A stretch of 32,666 nt of DNA from Clostridiales bacterium (GTDB lineage: Bacteria > Bacillota > Clostridia > Oscillospirales > Oscillospiraceae). The DNA is taken from contig JAAYBW010000207.1 of NCBI GenBank assembly GCA_012729975.1, positions 1-32,666 on the forward strand, read 5' to 3'. Position numbers and translations under genes: made by a program. The notes under the pieces are model-generated. The model had not been told where the DNA came from, ran no database searches, and was given only the letters and a program-made list of their open reading frames with translations. Shown here piece by piece: positions 25,488 through 32,666 of this stretch; position 1 is the first letter of the stretch; each line of letters starts with the position of its first letter.

Positions 25488-27470
25488 ATGGCTAAAAAAA
25501 CATCCGAGTACGGCAACGACAGCATATCAGCATTAAAGGGCGCTGACAGAGTCAGGAAACGCCCGGGGGTTATCTTTGGCTCGGATGGCCTTGAAGGATG
25601 TCAGCATAGTGTATTCGAAATACTCTCAAACGCTATTGACGAAGCCCGACAGGGCTTCGGTGACACGGTAATCCTTACTAGATATGAAGACGGATCGATA
25701 GAAATCGAGGATTTCGGCAGAGGCTGTCCGGTCGACTATAATCCGATCGAACAGCGCAATAACTGGGAGCTGGTCTTCTGTGAGCTCTACGCCGGAGGAA
25801 AATACAGCAACGACGAGGGAGAAAATTACGAGTATTCACTGGGATTAAACGGCCTTGGCTCGTGCGCGACTCAGTACTCTTCGGAGTATATGGATGTCAC
25901 GGTGTGGCGGGACGGCAAGAAGTATTCGCTGCACTTTGAAAAAGGAGAAAATATCGGCGGCCTGTCATTTATACCAGAAAACAAAAAGCGTACGGGAACA
26001 CGAATTCGATGGAAACCGGATGCGGAGGTTTTCACAGACATAAATATTCCGGATGAGTATTTCCAGGACGTCATGCGTCGGCAAGCTGTTGTTAATGCCG
26101 GCGTTACTTTTCGATTGTGTATCGAAAAAGACGGTGCCATACAGACCAGCGAGTATAAATATGAGGGCGGTATCAGCGAGTATGTTTCCGAGTTGGCGGG
26201 AGACGGTGCCTTAACTCAGCCATACTATATCGAAAGCGAACGCAGGGGAAGGGACCGGGAGGACATGCCTGATTACAAGGTCAGGATGTCCGCGGCCTTC
26301 TGCTTTTCAAATGTGGTTAACATAACTGAGTATTATCATAATTCATCATGGCTCGAGTACGGAGGCTCTCCCGAAAAAGCCGCAAAGAGTGCGTTTGTTT
26401 CCGCTGTCGATTCATATCTGCGTAAACAGAATAAATACCAGAAAAACGAGAGTAAGGTTACATTTGCCGATATACAAGACTGTCTCGTGCTTGTCACAAA
26501 CTGCTTTTCAACTCGGACCTCATACGAAAACCAGACAAAAAAATCAATAACAAACAAGTTCATTCAGGAAGCGATGACTGAATTTTTCAAGGAGAAGCTT
26601 GAGGTTTATCTTATCGAAAACCGCAGCGACGCGGAAAGGATTGCCGAGCAGATTCTACTTAACAAGCGAAGCCGTGAAACAGCTGAGAAAGCGCGGCTGA
26701 ACTTAAGAAAAAAAATATCCGGGGGACTGGATATAACCAGCCGGATACAGAAGTTTGTGGACTGCAGATCCAGAGATCCGCAAAGGCGCGAGCTGTATAT
26801 AGTCGAGGGCGATTCCGCGCTCGGGTCATGTAAGCTTTCGCGGGATGCGGAATTTCAGGGAATTATGCCTGTAAGAGGCAAGATACTAAACTGTCTTAAG
26901 GCGGATTATGATAAAATATTTAAAAGCGAAATTATTACCGATCTTTTGAAGGTCCTCGGCTGCGGAGTTGAGGTTCATACGCGGCACTATAAGGAACTGA
27001 GCAATTTCGACATTGAAGCCTTGCGGTGGGATAAGATAATTATATGTACCGATGCTGATTATGACGGATATCAGATACGCACATTAATTCTTACGATGCT
27101 GTACCGGCTCACTCCGACGCTTATTAAGTCCGGACGCGTATATATCGCTGAAACACCCCTGTATGAGATTAACAGCACCGGAAAGACCTATTTTGCTTAT
27201 GACGACAGGGAAAAGAACGATTTACTCAAAAAGCTCGGAAGTGCCTCATATACTATCAGCCGTTCAAAGGGGCTTGGGGAAAACGATCCCGAAATGATGT
27301 GGATGACAACAATGAACCCCCAAACGCGCAGACTTATTAAAATCACACCGTCAGACGCGGATGAAACCGCCTATACTTTTAACATGCTGCTCGGAGATAA
27401 CCTGCCTGCCAGGAAAGAACATATTGCATGCGACGGCTATAAATATCTGGAGATGGCTGACATCTCCTGA
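25488..27470 (+). CDS. Divergent type IIA topoisomerase, ATPase subunit (GyrB/ParE-like)
   Basis: A 660-residue GyrB/ParE-type subunit. The GHKL ATPase has GADRVRKRPG (18-27), the catalytic Glu E44 and Mg-binding N48 in FEILSNAIDEA, and the ATP-lid GLNGLGS. The TOPRIM domain keeps the acidic residues but is altered: EGDSALGSCK where EGDSAGG is usual, and DADYDGYQIRT where DADVDGxHIRT is usual. A C-terminal tail like that of ParE (SKGLGE and the MNPQTRRL segment) is present. The ATG at 25488 has CGGAGGA ahead; an ATG at 25470 is in frame but lacks a ribosome site. It pairs with the next gene. It looks like an extra paralogue and not the main gyrase, which is inference. Confidence 0.88.
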   Translation: MAKKTSEYGNDSISALKGADRVRKRPGVIFGSDGLEGCQHSVFEILSNAIDEARQGFGDTVILTRYEDGSIEIEDFGRGCPVDYNPIEQRNNWELVFCELYAGGKYSNDEGENYEYSLGLNGLGSCATQYSSEYMDVTVWRDGKKYSLHFEKGENIGGLSFIPENKKRTGTRIRWKPDAEVFTDINIPDEYFQDVMRRQAVVNAGVTFRLCIEKDGAIQTSEYKYEGGISEYVSELAGDGALTQPYYIESERRGRDREDMPDYKVRMSAAFCFSNVVNITEYYHNSSWLEYGGSPEKAAKSAFVSAVDSYLRKQNKYQKNESKVTFADIQDCLVLVTNCFSTRTSYENQTKKSITNKFIQEAMTEFFKEKLEVYLIENRSDAERIAEQILLNKRSRETAEKARLNLRKKISGGLDITSRIQKFVDCRSRDPQRRELYIVEGDSALGSCKLSRDAEFQGIMPVRGKILNCLKADYDKIFKSEIITDLLKVLGCGVEVHTRHYKELSNFDIEALRWDKIIICTDADYDGYQIRTLILTMLYRLTPTLIKSGRVYIAETPLYEINSTGKTYFAYDDREKNDLLKKLGSASYTISRSKGLGENDPEMMWMTTMNPQTRRLIKITPSDADETAYTFNMLLGDNLPARKEHIACDGYKYLEMADIS

Positions 27471-27493
27471 ACTGAAAAACAAGGACTGAGAAG

Positions 27494-29734
27494 ATGCCCC
27501 GAAAAAAGAAGCCGGAAGGCGAAACCTCAAAAAAACCGGTCACCGGAATTATCGGTCTTCAAGCGCGGGTGCTGGAGCAGCCAATCACCGACACGCTTGA
27601 GGCAAACTATATGCCATATGCAATGAGCGTTATCGTTTCTCGGGCAATACCCGAAATAGACGGTTTTAAACCCTCACAGCGAAAGCTGCTTTACACTATG
27701 TATAAAATGAACCTCCTTACGGGCGCGAGGACGAAATCGGCGAACATAGTAGGCCAGACGATGCGCCTGAATCCACACGGGGACTCGGCGATATACGAAA
27801 CGATGGTGCGTATGTCGAAGGGTTACGAAGCCCTGCTTATTCCTTTTGTTGACTCTAAGGGCAGCTTCGGAAAGGTGTATTCCCGGGACATGGCATATGC
27901 CGCGTCCAGGTACACTGAAGCGAAGCTTTCTCCCGTATGCTCTGAGCTGCTCCGAGATATCGACAAAGATACAGTCGATTTTCAGGACAACTACGACGGA
28001 AGCGTTAAGGAACCGGTACTCTTGCCAACGACATACCCGAATGTGCTGGTATCGGCAAACACGGGCATCGCGGTCGGAATGGCGAGCCAAATATGCGGCT
28101 TTAATCTTGTCGAGGTTTGTGAGGCGGCCTGTGAGTATATTAAGGATCCGGATTGCGACCTTATGAGCATACTCAAGGCACCGGACTTTCCGACCGGCGC
28201 GGAGCTTATATACGACAGGGATCAACTTAAAGCCATTTACGAGACCGGCAGAGGCAGCATTAAATTAAGAGCGAAGTGGAGATTCGACAGTAAGAACAAC
28301 CTGATAGAGATATATGAGATACCTTATACCACAACTGCCGAGGCTATAATCGACAAGGTGGCTGAACTCATAAAGCTCGGTAAAGTGCGCGAGATAAACG
28401 ACATGCGTGATGAAACAGATCTGTCCGGACTTAAGTTGGCAATTGAACTTAAAAGAGGCACGGATCCCGAGAAGCTCATGGGCAAGCTAATGAAGATGAC
28501 TCCGCTGATGGATACATTCTCGTGTAATTTTAACATTCTTATTGCCGGAATGCCGCGTGTGATGGGTATAGCGGAGATTTTAGAGGAGTGGATCGCCTGG
28601 CGAACCGAATCTATACGCAGGCGCGTATGGTTCGATATACAGAAAAAGTCGGAAAAGCTTCATCTGCTAAAGGGTCTCGAGAGAATTCTGATGGATATCG
28701 ATAAGGCTATAGCCATAATAAGGAATACCGAATCGGAGGCCGAAGTTGTTCCGAACCTTATGATCGGATTCGGAATAGACGAACAGCAAGCGGAATACGT
28801 TGCGGAAATCAAGCTTCGCAACATCAACAGAGAATACATTTTAAAACGCATAGACGAGGTCTCGCGCCTTGAGGAGGAAATTGCGGATCTCAAGGATATT
28901 GCCGCAAGCCGCGCCCGGGTCAGGCGAATAATCACGGATGAACTCAAAAGCGTAGCGAAAAAATACGGATCCCCAAGGAAAACGGACATAATATATGACA
29001 GCGCCGCATCAGACATTCCGCTAGAAGAGGAACCGGAGGATTATCCGGTTACGCTTCTGCTTACCAAACAAGGGTATTTTAAGAAAATGACACAAAACTC
29101 GCTGCGCATGAACAGTGAGCAAAAGTACAAGGAAGACGACGGTCCAAGACAGATATTTGAAGGCAAAAACAGGACCGAGCTTCTGGTTTTTACCGATAAA
29201 TGCCGGGTTTATAAAACACGGGCCAGTGATCATGACGATACGAAAGCTTCAGCGCTCGGGTCATACCTGCCGTCGGTTCTTCAGATGGATGAAGGCGAGA
29301 GCGTCATATGTATGTATCCGGCCGGAGAGTACAAAAGTTCCCTGATATTTTTCTATGAAAACGGCAAAGCGGCAAGAGTACCTATATCCGTTTATGCGAC
29401 AAAGACTAACAGAAGAAAGCTTACAGGCGCGTATTCGGATAAAAGTCCGGTCAGAAGCATTCTGCTGGTCGAAAAAGAGTTTGAGGTCGCAGTCTATTCC
29501 ACTGAGGGAAGAGTTGCTGTGTTCAGCACCGCGTTGCTTGCGCCTAAGGCGACGCGCGATTCTCAGGGTGTATTTGTGATGACTTTAAAAGCAAAGTTCA
29601 CTCTGGATCGCGCCGTGCCTTTATCAGATACATCCATTACGAATTATTCGAGGTACAGGGTCAGGAAACTGCCGGCATCCGGCGCGATGATAAAACCTGA
29701 GGATTCCGAGATGAGGCAGCTTAGCATTTTATAA
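27494..29734 (+). CDS. Divergent type IIA topoisomerase, cleavage subunit (GyrA/ParC-like)
   Basis: A 746-residue GyrA/ParC-type subunit that should cut and pass DNA together with the preceding gene product. The catalytic pair is R139-Y140 in AASRYTEAKL. In the drug-binding region S98 and E102 are seen (HGDSAIYE), a ParC-like arrangement. The coiled coil (about 370-490) follows, and the C-terminal part (about 500-746) is short and lacks a recognisable GyrA box, so supercoiling activity is doubtful and a topoisomerase IV-like role more likely. It starts 23 bases after the ATPase subunit, with AAGGA about 12 bases before the ATG. A Lys-rich N-terminal tail precedes the conserved core. Confidence 0.88.
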   Translation: MPRKKKPEGETSKKPVTGIIGLQARVLEQPITDTLEANYMPYAMSVIVSRAIPEIDGFKPSQRKLLYTMYKMNLLTGARTKSANIVGQTMRLNPHGDSAIYETMVRMSKGYEALLIPFVDSKGSFGKVYSRDMAYAASRYTEAKLSPVCSELLRDIDKDTVDFQDNYDGSVKEPVLLPTTYPNVLVSANTGIAVGMASQICGFNLVEVCEAACEYIKDPDCDLMSILKAPDFPTGAELIYDRDQLKAIYETGRGSIKLRAKWRFDSKNNLIEIYEIPYTTTAEAIIDKVAELIKLGKVREINDMRDETDLSGLKLAIELKRGTDPEKLMGKLMKMTPLMDTFSCNFNILIAGMPRVMGIAEILEEWIAWRTESIRRRVWFDIQKKSEKLHLLKGLERILMDIDKAIAIIRNTESEAEVVPNLMIGFGIDEQQAEYVAEIKLRNINREYILKRIDEVSRLEEEIADLKDIAASRARVRRIITDELKSVAKKYGSPRKTDIIYDSAASDIPLEEEPEDYPVTLLLTKQGYFKKMTQNSLRMNSEQKYKEDDGPRQIFEGKNRTELLVFTDKCRVYKTRASDHDDTKASALGSYLPSVLQMDEGESVICMYPAGEYKSSLIFFYENGKAARVPISVYATKTNRRKLTGAYSDKSPVRSILLVEKEFEVAVYSTEGRVAVFSTALLAPKATRDSQGVFVMTLKAKFTLDRAVPLSDTSITNYSRYRVRKLPASGAMIKPEDSEMRQLSIL

Positions 29735-29750
29735 TACGGAGGACAGGTTT

Positions 29751-30617
29751 GTGATGATTAAGAAGCAGTTCCGGTCTGTTCTGAAGCCTTCTTTATTAGT
29801 TATAATCGGTTCGGCTCTGTACGCACTTGGCTATAACATGTTTGTATATCCGAACGCGCTTGTTACGGGCGGAATAACAGGTATTTCAACGGTTATCAAC
29901 TACGTTACGGACATTATACCGGTCGGCGTTCTTATTATTATCTTTAACATACCGATATTTATTATCGGGGGAAAGATACTCGGATGGCGTTTTTTGATTA
30001 GCTCTGCGGCGGGAATGATTTTAGTATCGGCGTTTATAGACATTTTCTCGATATTCAGTCCGGTAATGACAAAGGAACCGCTTCTGGCCGGTGTTTTCGG
30101 CGGGGTTCTGACAGGTTTAGGGCTCGGTATAGTTTTTTCCGCGGGAGCTTCCACCGGGGGTACCGATATACTGGCAAAGATTGTTCGTAAAAATTTTATG
30201 TTTCTCAATATGGGGCACATAGTACTTGCAATGGACGTAGTCATCATCGGAATTTATTCGATCATTTTCGGAAAATACGATCTCGCTTTATACTCTGTTA
30301 TGATGATCTATGTTGAAACCCGTATTATCGACGTAGTTTTATACGGTCTCAATTACGGCAAGGTTGTTTTTATAATAAGCGAAAAAGCGGAAGAAATATC
30401 CCGCGAGATATGCGGCAAACTGCAGCGCGGCGTCACTAAGCTCTACGGAAGAGGCGGTTGGTCAAATGAAGATAAAACCGTCTTGCTGGTCGCTATAAAG
30501 AAAAGACAAATTGTTGACCTAAAGCGAACCGTTAAAGAAATTGATCCGCGGGCTTTTGTTATCATGTCTGAAACCAGAGAGGTTTTGGGTATGGGTTTTC
30601 AGGATTTCGAGGAGTAA
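29751..30617 (+). CDS. YitT-family (DUF161/DUF2179) membrane protein
   Basis: A 288-residue membrane protein with about five or six hydrophobic helices in residues 1-200 (including the FVYPNALVTGGITGIS and GASTGGTDILAKI motifs of the family) and a soluble C-terminal DUF2179 domain (about 205-288, ending EVLGMGFQDFEE). The function of the family is not settled. GGAGGA is seven bases before the GTG at 29751; the ATG at 29754 is equally possible. It lies 16 bases after the topoisomerase subunit and three bases before the lipoprotein gene, so probably shares their transcript. Confidence 0.88.
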   Translation: MMIKKQFRSVLKPSLLVIIGSALYALGYNMFVYPNALVTGGITGISTVINYVTDIIPVGVLIIIFNIPIFIIGGKILGWRFLISSAAGMILVSAFIDIFSIFSPVMTKEPLLAGVFGGVLTGLGLGIVFSAGASTGGTDILAKIVRKNFMFLNMGHIVLAMDVVIIGIYSIIFGKYDLALYSVMMIYVETRIIDVVLYGLNYGKVVFIISEKAEEISREICGKLQRGVTKLYGRGGWSNEDKTVLLVAIKKRQIVDLKRTVKEIDPRAFVIMSETREVLGMGFQDFEE

Positions 30618-30620
30618 GGA

Positions 30621-31934
30621 TTGAGATATGTGATATTTCGAATAAAGACCGCAGCAGCTGTCATCTTGCTTGCGGCTATGTTGTCGGGATGCGTTTCCAT
30701 GTATAACAGGGAATACAGCGTGGTAACGGAACACACAGGAGAGTATTACGACACCGAGGAAGACGACAACGTCCAGGAAATCAGCAATTACAGCGGCATG
30801 AGAGCTGCATTGCTGAAGTTTGTGGGCAGTGCGACGGAATACGGTATAATAACAACAAAAAATTATAACGGCGATCCGCAGGGAGACATATCGGATGCAT
30901 GCAGGGAGGTTTTAAATGAAACACCTCTGGGAGTTTATGCAATCGATTATATAAGCCATGTCTGCACAAGAATACTGTCATATTATCGTATAGAGGTAAG
31001 TATTACTTATAAGCGAACTCAGGCGGAAATAGATTCAATCCTTGCGGTGAGCAGCGCAAGTCAAATGTATTCGGAGCTGCGCAGCGCGGCACTTGACTAC
31101 AAAAATACAATCACGTTCAGTACTATCGCATCAGCTGTAACCGAGGAAGATCTTGCCGGATATATAGAGGACTTATACAGAAACACTCCTATACAAATGG
31201 CTGAAATGCCGACTGTAACGATTGAGGCGTATCCTTCAATCAATGCCGTACAGAAAATAATCGAGATTAAACTTAATTATTCCCAATCTGCCGATATACT
31301 CAAGGAGCGATTGGCACAAACGCGGTCGGCGGCCGCGCAGCGAATAGTCGGCGCACTTGATTTACCTTATGCTCAGCAAACATTACGTTTGTGCGAGGTT
31401 ATCGCTGAAGGCGCTGAATACTCGTCCGGCGGATCCACCGCTTATGATGCCCTTGTAAACGGAATCGTCGATTCTGAAGGTTATGCCATGGCTTATAAGC
31501 TCCTGTGCGATATCGTCGGAGTAAGTTGTATCGTTATTCAAGGGCGTTTAAACAGTGAGCAGCACTTTTGGAATATTGTAGAGGTTGACGGTAATTGCTA
31601 TCATATTGATGTATGCAGTTTTGATAAATCGGGGCCTGAGGAAGCATTCCTGAAAAGAGACAGCGATATGTGGGGAGATTATTGGTGGGATACGGAAGAG
31701 TATCCGACCTGCGAGGGAGAACTGACATATCAGGAGCTTGTAAACCCGCCTCAAGCGGAGAATGTGATCGACGCAGCCGGTGGGGAACCGGCGGGCGAAG
31801 ACGGATATGATGACGCGGTTCCCGATGAGGCGGCTGTCCCGGACGAGGAAGAGCCTGAATCTCAGGATGATTCCCTGCCGATCCCTTCCGATTCGCCCGA
31901 AGAGATTCCTGAACCAGAAAGCTCCGAACCGTAA
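30621..31934 (+). CDS. Lipoprotein with a transglutaminase-like domain and an altered active site
   Basis: A 437-residue predicted lipoprotein. The signal peptide ends in LSGC (C24 lipidated). Residues about 60-245 are mixed and not recognised. Residues about 265-335 match a transglutaminase-like fold: TAYDALVNG, then GYAMAYKLLCDIVGV, then HFWNIVEVDG and YHIDV. The expected catalytic Cys (usually xCEGYA) is S285 here (DSEGYA), while H315 and D330 are kept, so it may be inactive or a binding protein. The last 55 residues are rich in Asp, Glu and Pro. The TTG start has GGAG six bases upstream and is needed to keep the signal peptide. It is the last gene before a convergent PAP2 gene. Confidence 0.8.
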   Translation: MRYVIFRIKTAAAVILLAAMLSGCVSMYNREYSVVTEHTGEYYDTEEDDNVQEISNYSGMRAALLKFVGSATEYGIITTKNYNGDPQGDISDACREVLNETPLGVYAIDYISHVCTRILSYYRIEVSITYKRTQAEIDSILAVSSASQMYSELRSAALDYKNTITFSTIASAVTEEDLAGYIEDLYRNTPIQMAEMPTVTIEAYPSINAVQKIIEIKLNYSQSADILKERLAQTRSAAAQRIVGALDLPYAQQTLRLCEVIAEGAEYSSGGSTAYDALVNGIVDSEGYAMAYKLLCDIVGVSCIVIQGRLNSEQHFWNIVEVDGNCYHIDVCSFDKSGPEEAFLKRDSDMWGDYWWDTEEYPTCEGELTYQELVNPPQAENVIDAAGGEPAGEDGYDDAVPDEAAVPDEEEPESQDDSLPIPSDSPEEIPEPESSEP

Positions 31935-31937
31935 ATA

Positions 31938-31977
31938 TTAAAAGACCGCAGGCTCTTATTCTCGGAGTCCGCGGTCT
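31938..31977 (-). terminator. Terminator of the PAP2 gene
   Basis: A 7-bp outer stem (31943-31949 with 31971-31977) with a partly paired interior. On the minus strand it is followed by TTTTAATATT, so it best fits the PAP2 transcript. On the plus strand there is no T run after it, so its effect on the lipoprotein transcript is uncertain. Confidence 0.6.
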
Positions 31978-32040
31978 GATGTCAAGCAGGAATAACCAGG
32001 GTCATGGCCGATAATACTGATCTGCTTATTTTGATCGGTT

Positions 32041-32616
32041 TTACTCTTCGAGGCCATGATTCTGCCTCTTAAATTTTCTCTTGCACAGATAGTCTGTAAC
32101 AATACAAACTATAAACGCGCCTGTTGTGCCTATAAGCACTCCCGCAATTATGTCGCTGGGGTGATGAACACCCAGATATACCCTGGATAACGCTATCATT
32201 GAAGCCGGGAAATATATGAGCCATCCCTTTCTTTTCGCGTATCTGCATATACAAAAGGCAGCCGCAAAGCTGCTCGTCGAGTGACCCGAAGGAAAAGAAT
32301 ATGAATTGGCGTCGGCAAAGCGCTTTAGCCCGTTACTCAAGCCGTCTATATAATCGAAGGGCCTGGTTCTTTCTACTGTAATTTTCAGCACGAGATCACT
32401 TATTACCCAGCTCAAAGCGACGCATAGCAAAAGCCGGATACCCAGTGCTCTGGTACTTTTGTTCAATAATAACACCGCAGTAAGAAAAAGCCATATGAAT
32501 CCCTTATTGCATATGATTGAAAAGAATCCGAAGATCGCGGTCAACAGGGGAGTCCTGACGCTGTTCTGGATAAAAATCAGGATATCGATGTCAAGACCCG
32601 AGATTAAGTCTATCAA
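32041..32616 (-). CDS. PAP2-family membrane phosphatase
   Basis: A 191-residue membrane phosphatase. Members of this family hydrolyse lipid phosphates such as undecaprenyl pyrophosphate or phosphatidate; the substrate here is not visible. All three motifs are complete: K78 with R85-P86, PSGH at 109-112, and R145, H151 and D155 in the SRVYLGVHHPSD segment. About five hydrophobic helices are present. The start is a TTG at 32616 with a good GGAGG nine bases upstream. A terminator hairpin lies only three bases before that ribosome site, so expression may depend on read-through. Confidence 0.9.
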   Translation of the reverse strand: MIDLISGLDIDILIFIQNSVRTPLLTAIFGFFSIICNKGFIWLFLTAVLLLNKSTRALGIRLLLCVALSWVISDLVLKITVERTRPFDYIDGLSNGLKRFADANSYSFPSGHSTSSFAAAFCICRYAKRKGWLIYFPASMIALSRVYLGVHHPSDIIAGVLIGTTGAFIVCIVTDYLCKRKFKRQNHGLEE

Positions 32617-32633
32617 TTCTGTTATCCTCCGGT

Positions 32634-32660
32634 AAAAAAAGCCGCCGGTAGACCGGCGGC
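32634..32660 (-). terminator. Terminator of an off-window minus gene, abutting the PAP2 ribosome site
   Basis: An 8-bp GC-only stem (32641-32648 with 32653-32660) with a four-base loop is followed on the minus strand by seven T residues (32634-32640). The upstream gene lies beyond the right edge. Only three bases separate the T run from the GGAGG of the PAP2 gene. Confidence 0.8.
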
Positions 32661-32666
32661 CATTTG

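Noticed and set aside
27674-28225. 183-codon open frame antisense to the GyrA/ParC-like gene
   Set aside because: The plus-strand frame holds the catalytic motifs and the antisense translation shows no domain.
32002-32059. 8-bp inverted repeat TCATGGCC/GGCCATGA around the PAP2 3' end
   Set aside because: The arms are 42 bases apart and no further pairing supports a function; likely chance.
1-32666. CRISPR arrays, tRNA or rRNA genes, insertion sequences, phage or conjugation genes
   Set aside because: None of the repeat, cloverleaf or transposase signs were seen on reading the intergenic regions and proteins.

Overview
The window looks like a chromosomal segment of a spore-forming member of the Clostridia, probably near the Oscillospirales/Ruminococcaceae. 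Evidence: Spo0A, SpoIVB, YqfC/YqfD, a YlbJ-type protein and a YaaL-BofA pair are all present; base composition is moderate; Shine-Dalgarno sites are strong and purine-rich, with several GTG and TTG starts; and the block yqfC-yqfD-phoH-ybeY-era-recO has classic Firmicutes order. No tRNA, rRNA, CRISPR array, insertion sequence or phage gene was seen. This is mostly a housekeeping and sporulation region, and no intergenic gap exceeds 300 bases.

Layout. (1) 216-4026, minus strand: a YlbJ-like membrane protein, a small Cys-rich protein and two overlapping CNNM/CorC-type membrane proteins, closed by a hairpin terminator. (2) 4111-11073, plus strand: yqfC, yqfD, phoH, ybeY, era, recO and mutS2, tightly spaced or overlapping. 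(3) 11159-11422: an HPr-type phosphocarrier with its own promoter and terminator. (4) 11564-14465: a zinc-dependent dehydrogenase followed by a split transketolase (N and C subunits). (5) 14672-15949, minus: an M14 peptidase with peptidoglycan-binding and LysM domains. (6) 16176-18209, plus: spoIVB and spo0A. (7) 18290-21171, minus: mnmG and mnmA, overlapping by four bases, which act on the same wobble uridine. (8) 21318-24570, plus: an alpha2-type glycyl-tRNA synthetase and a second, distinct split transketolase. (9) 24711-25279, minus: yaaL and bofA. (10) 25488-31934, plus: a divergent type IIA topoisomerase pair, a YitT-family membrane protein and a lipoprotein with a transglutaminase-like domain. 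(11) 32041-32616, minus: a PAP2 phosphatase.

How the genes fit together. Spo0A starts sporulation. SpoIVB and BofA are the two opposing arms of the known sigma-K checkpoint (BofA holds the SpoIVFB protease off, SpoIVB releases it). YqfC, YqfD and YlbJ belong to mother-cell spore development in known relatives. The PhoH-YbeY-Era set is linked to ribosome maturation, and RecO and MutS2 to DNA repair and rescue of collided ribosomes.

No clearly new defence or mobile system was found. The points most worth a second look are: a Spo0A receiver lacking one of the two conserved acidic-pocket residues; a lipoprotein whose transglutaminase-like domain has Ser at the expected catalytic Cys; a divergent extra topoisomerase pair under a near-consensus promoter with tandem near-palindromic repeats; two different split transketolases in one window, one tied to a zinc dehydrogenase; and a terminator that abuts the ribosome binding site of the PAP2 gene. 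All calls rest on reading the sequence; no database search was run.
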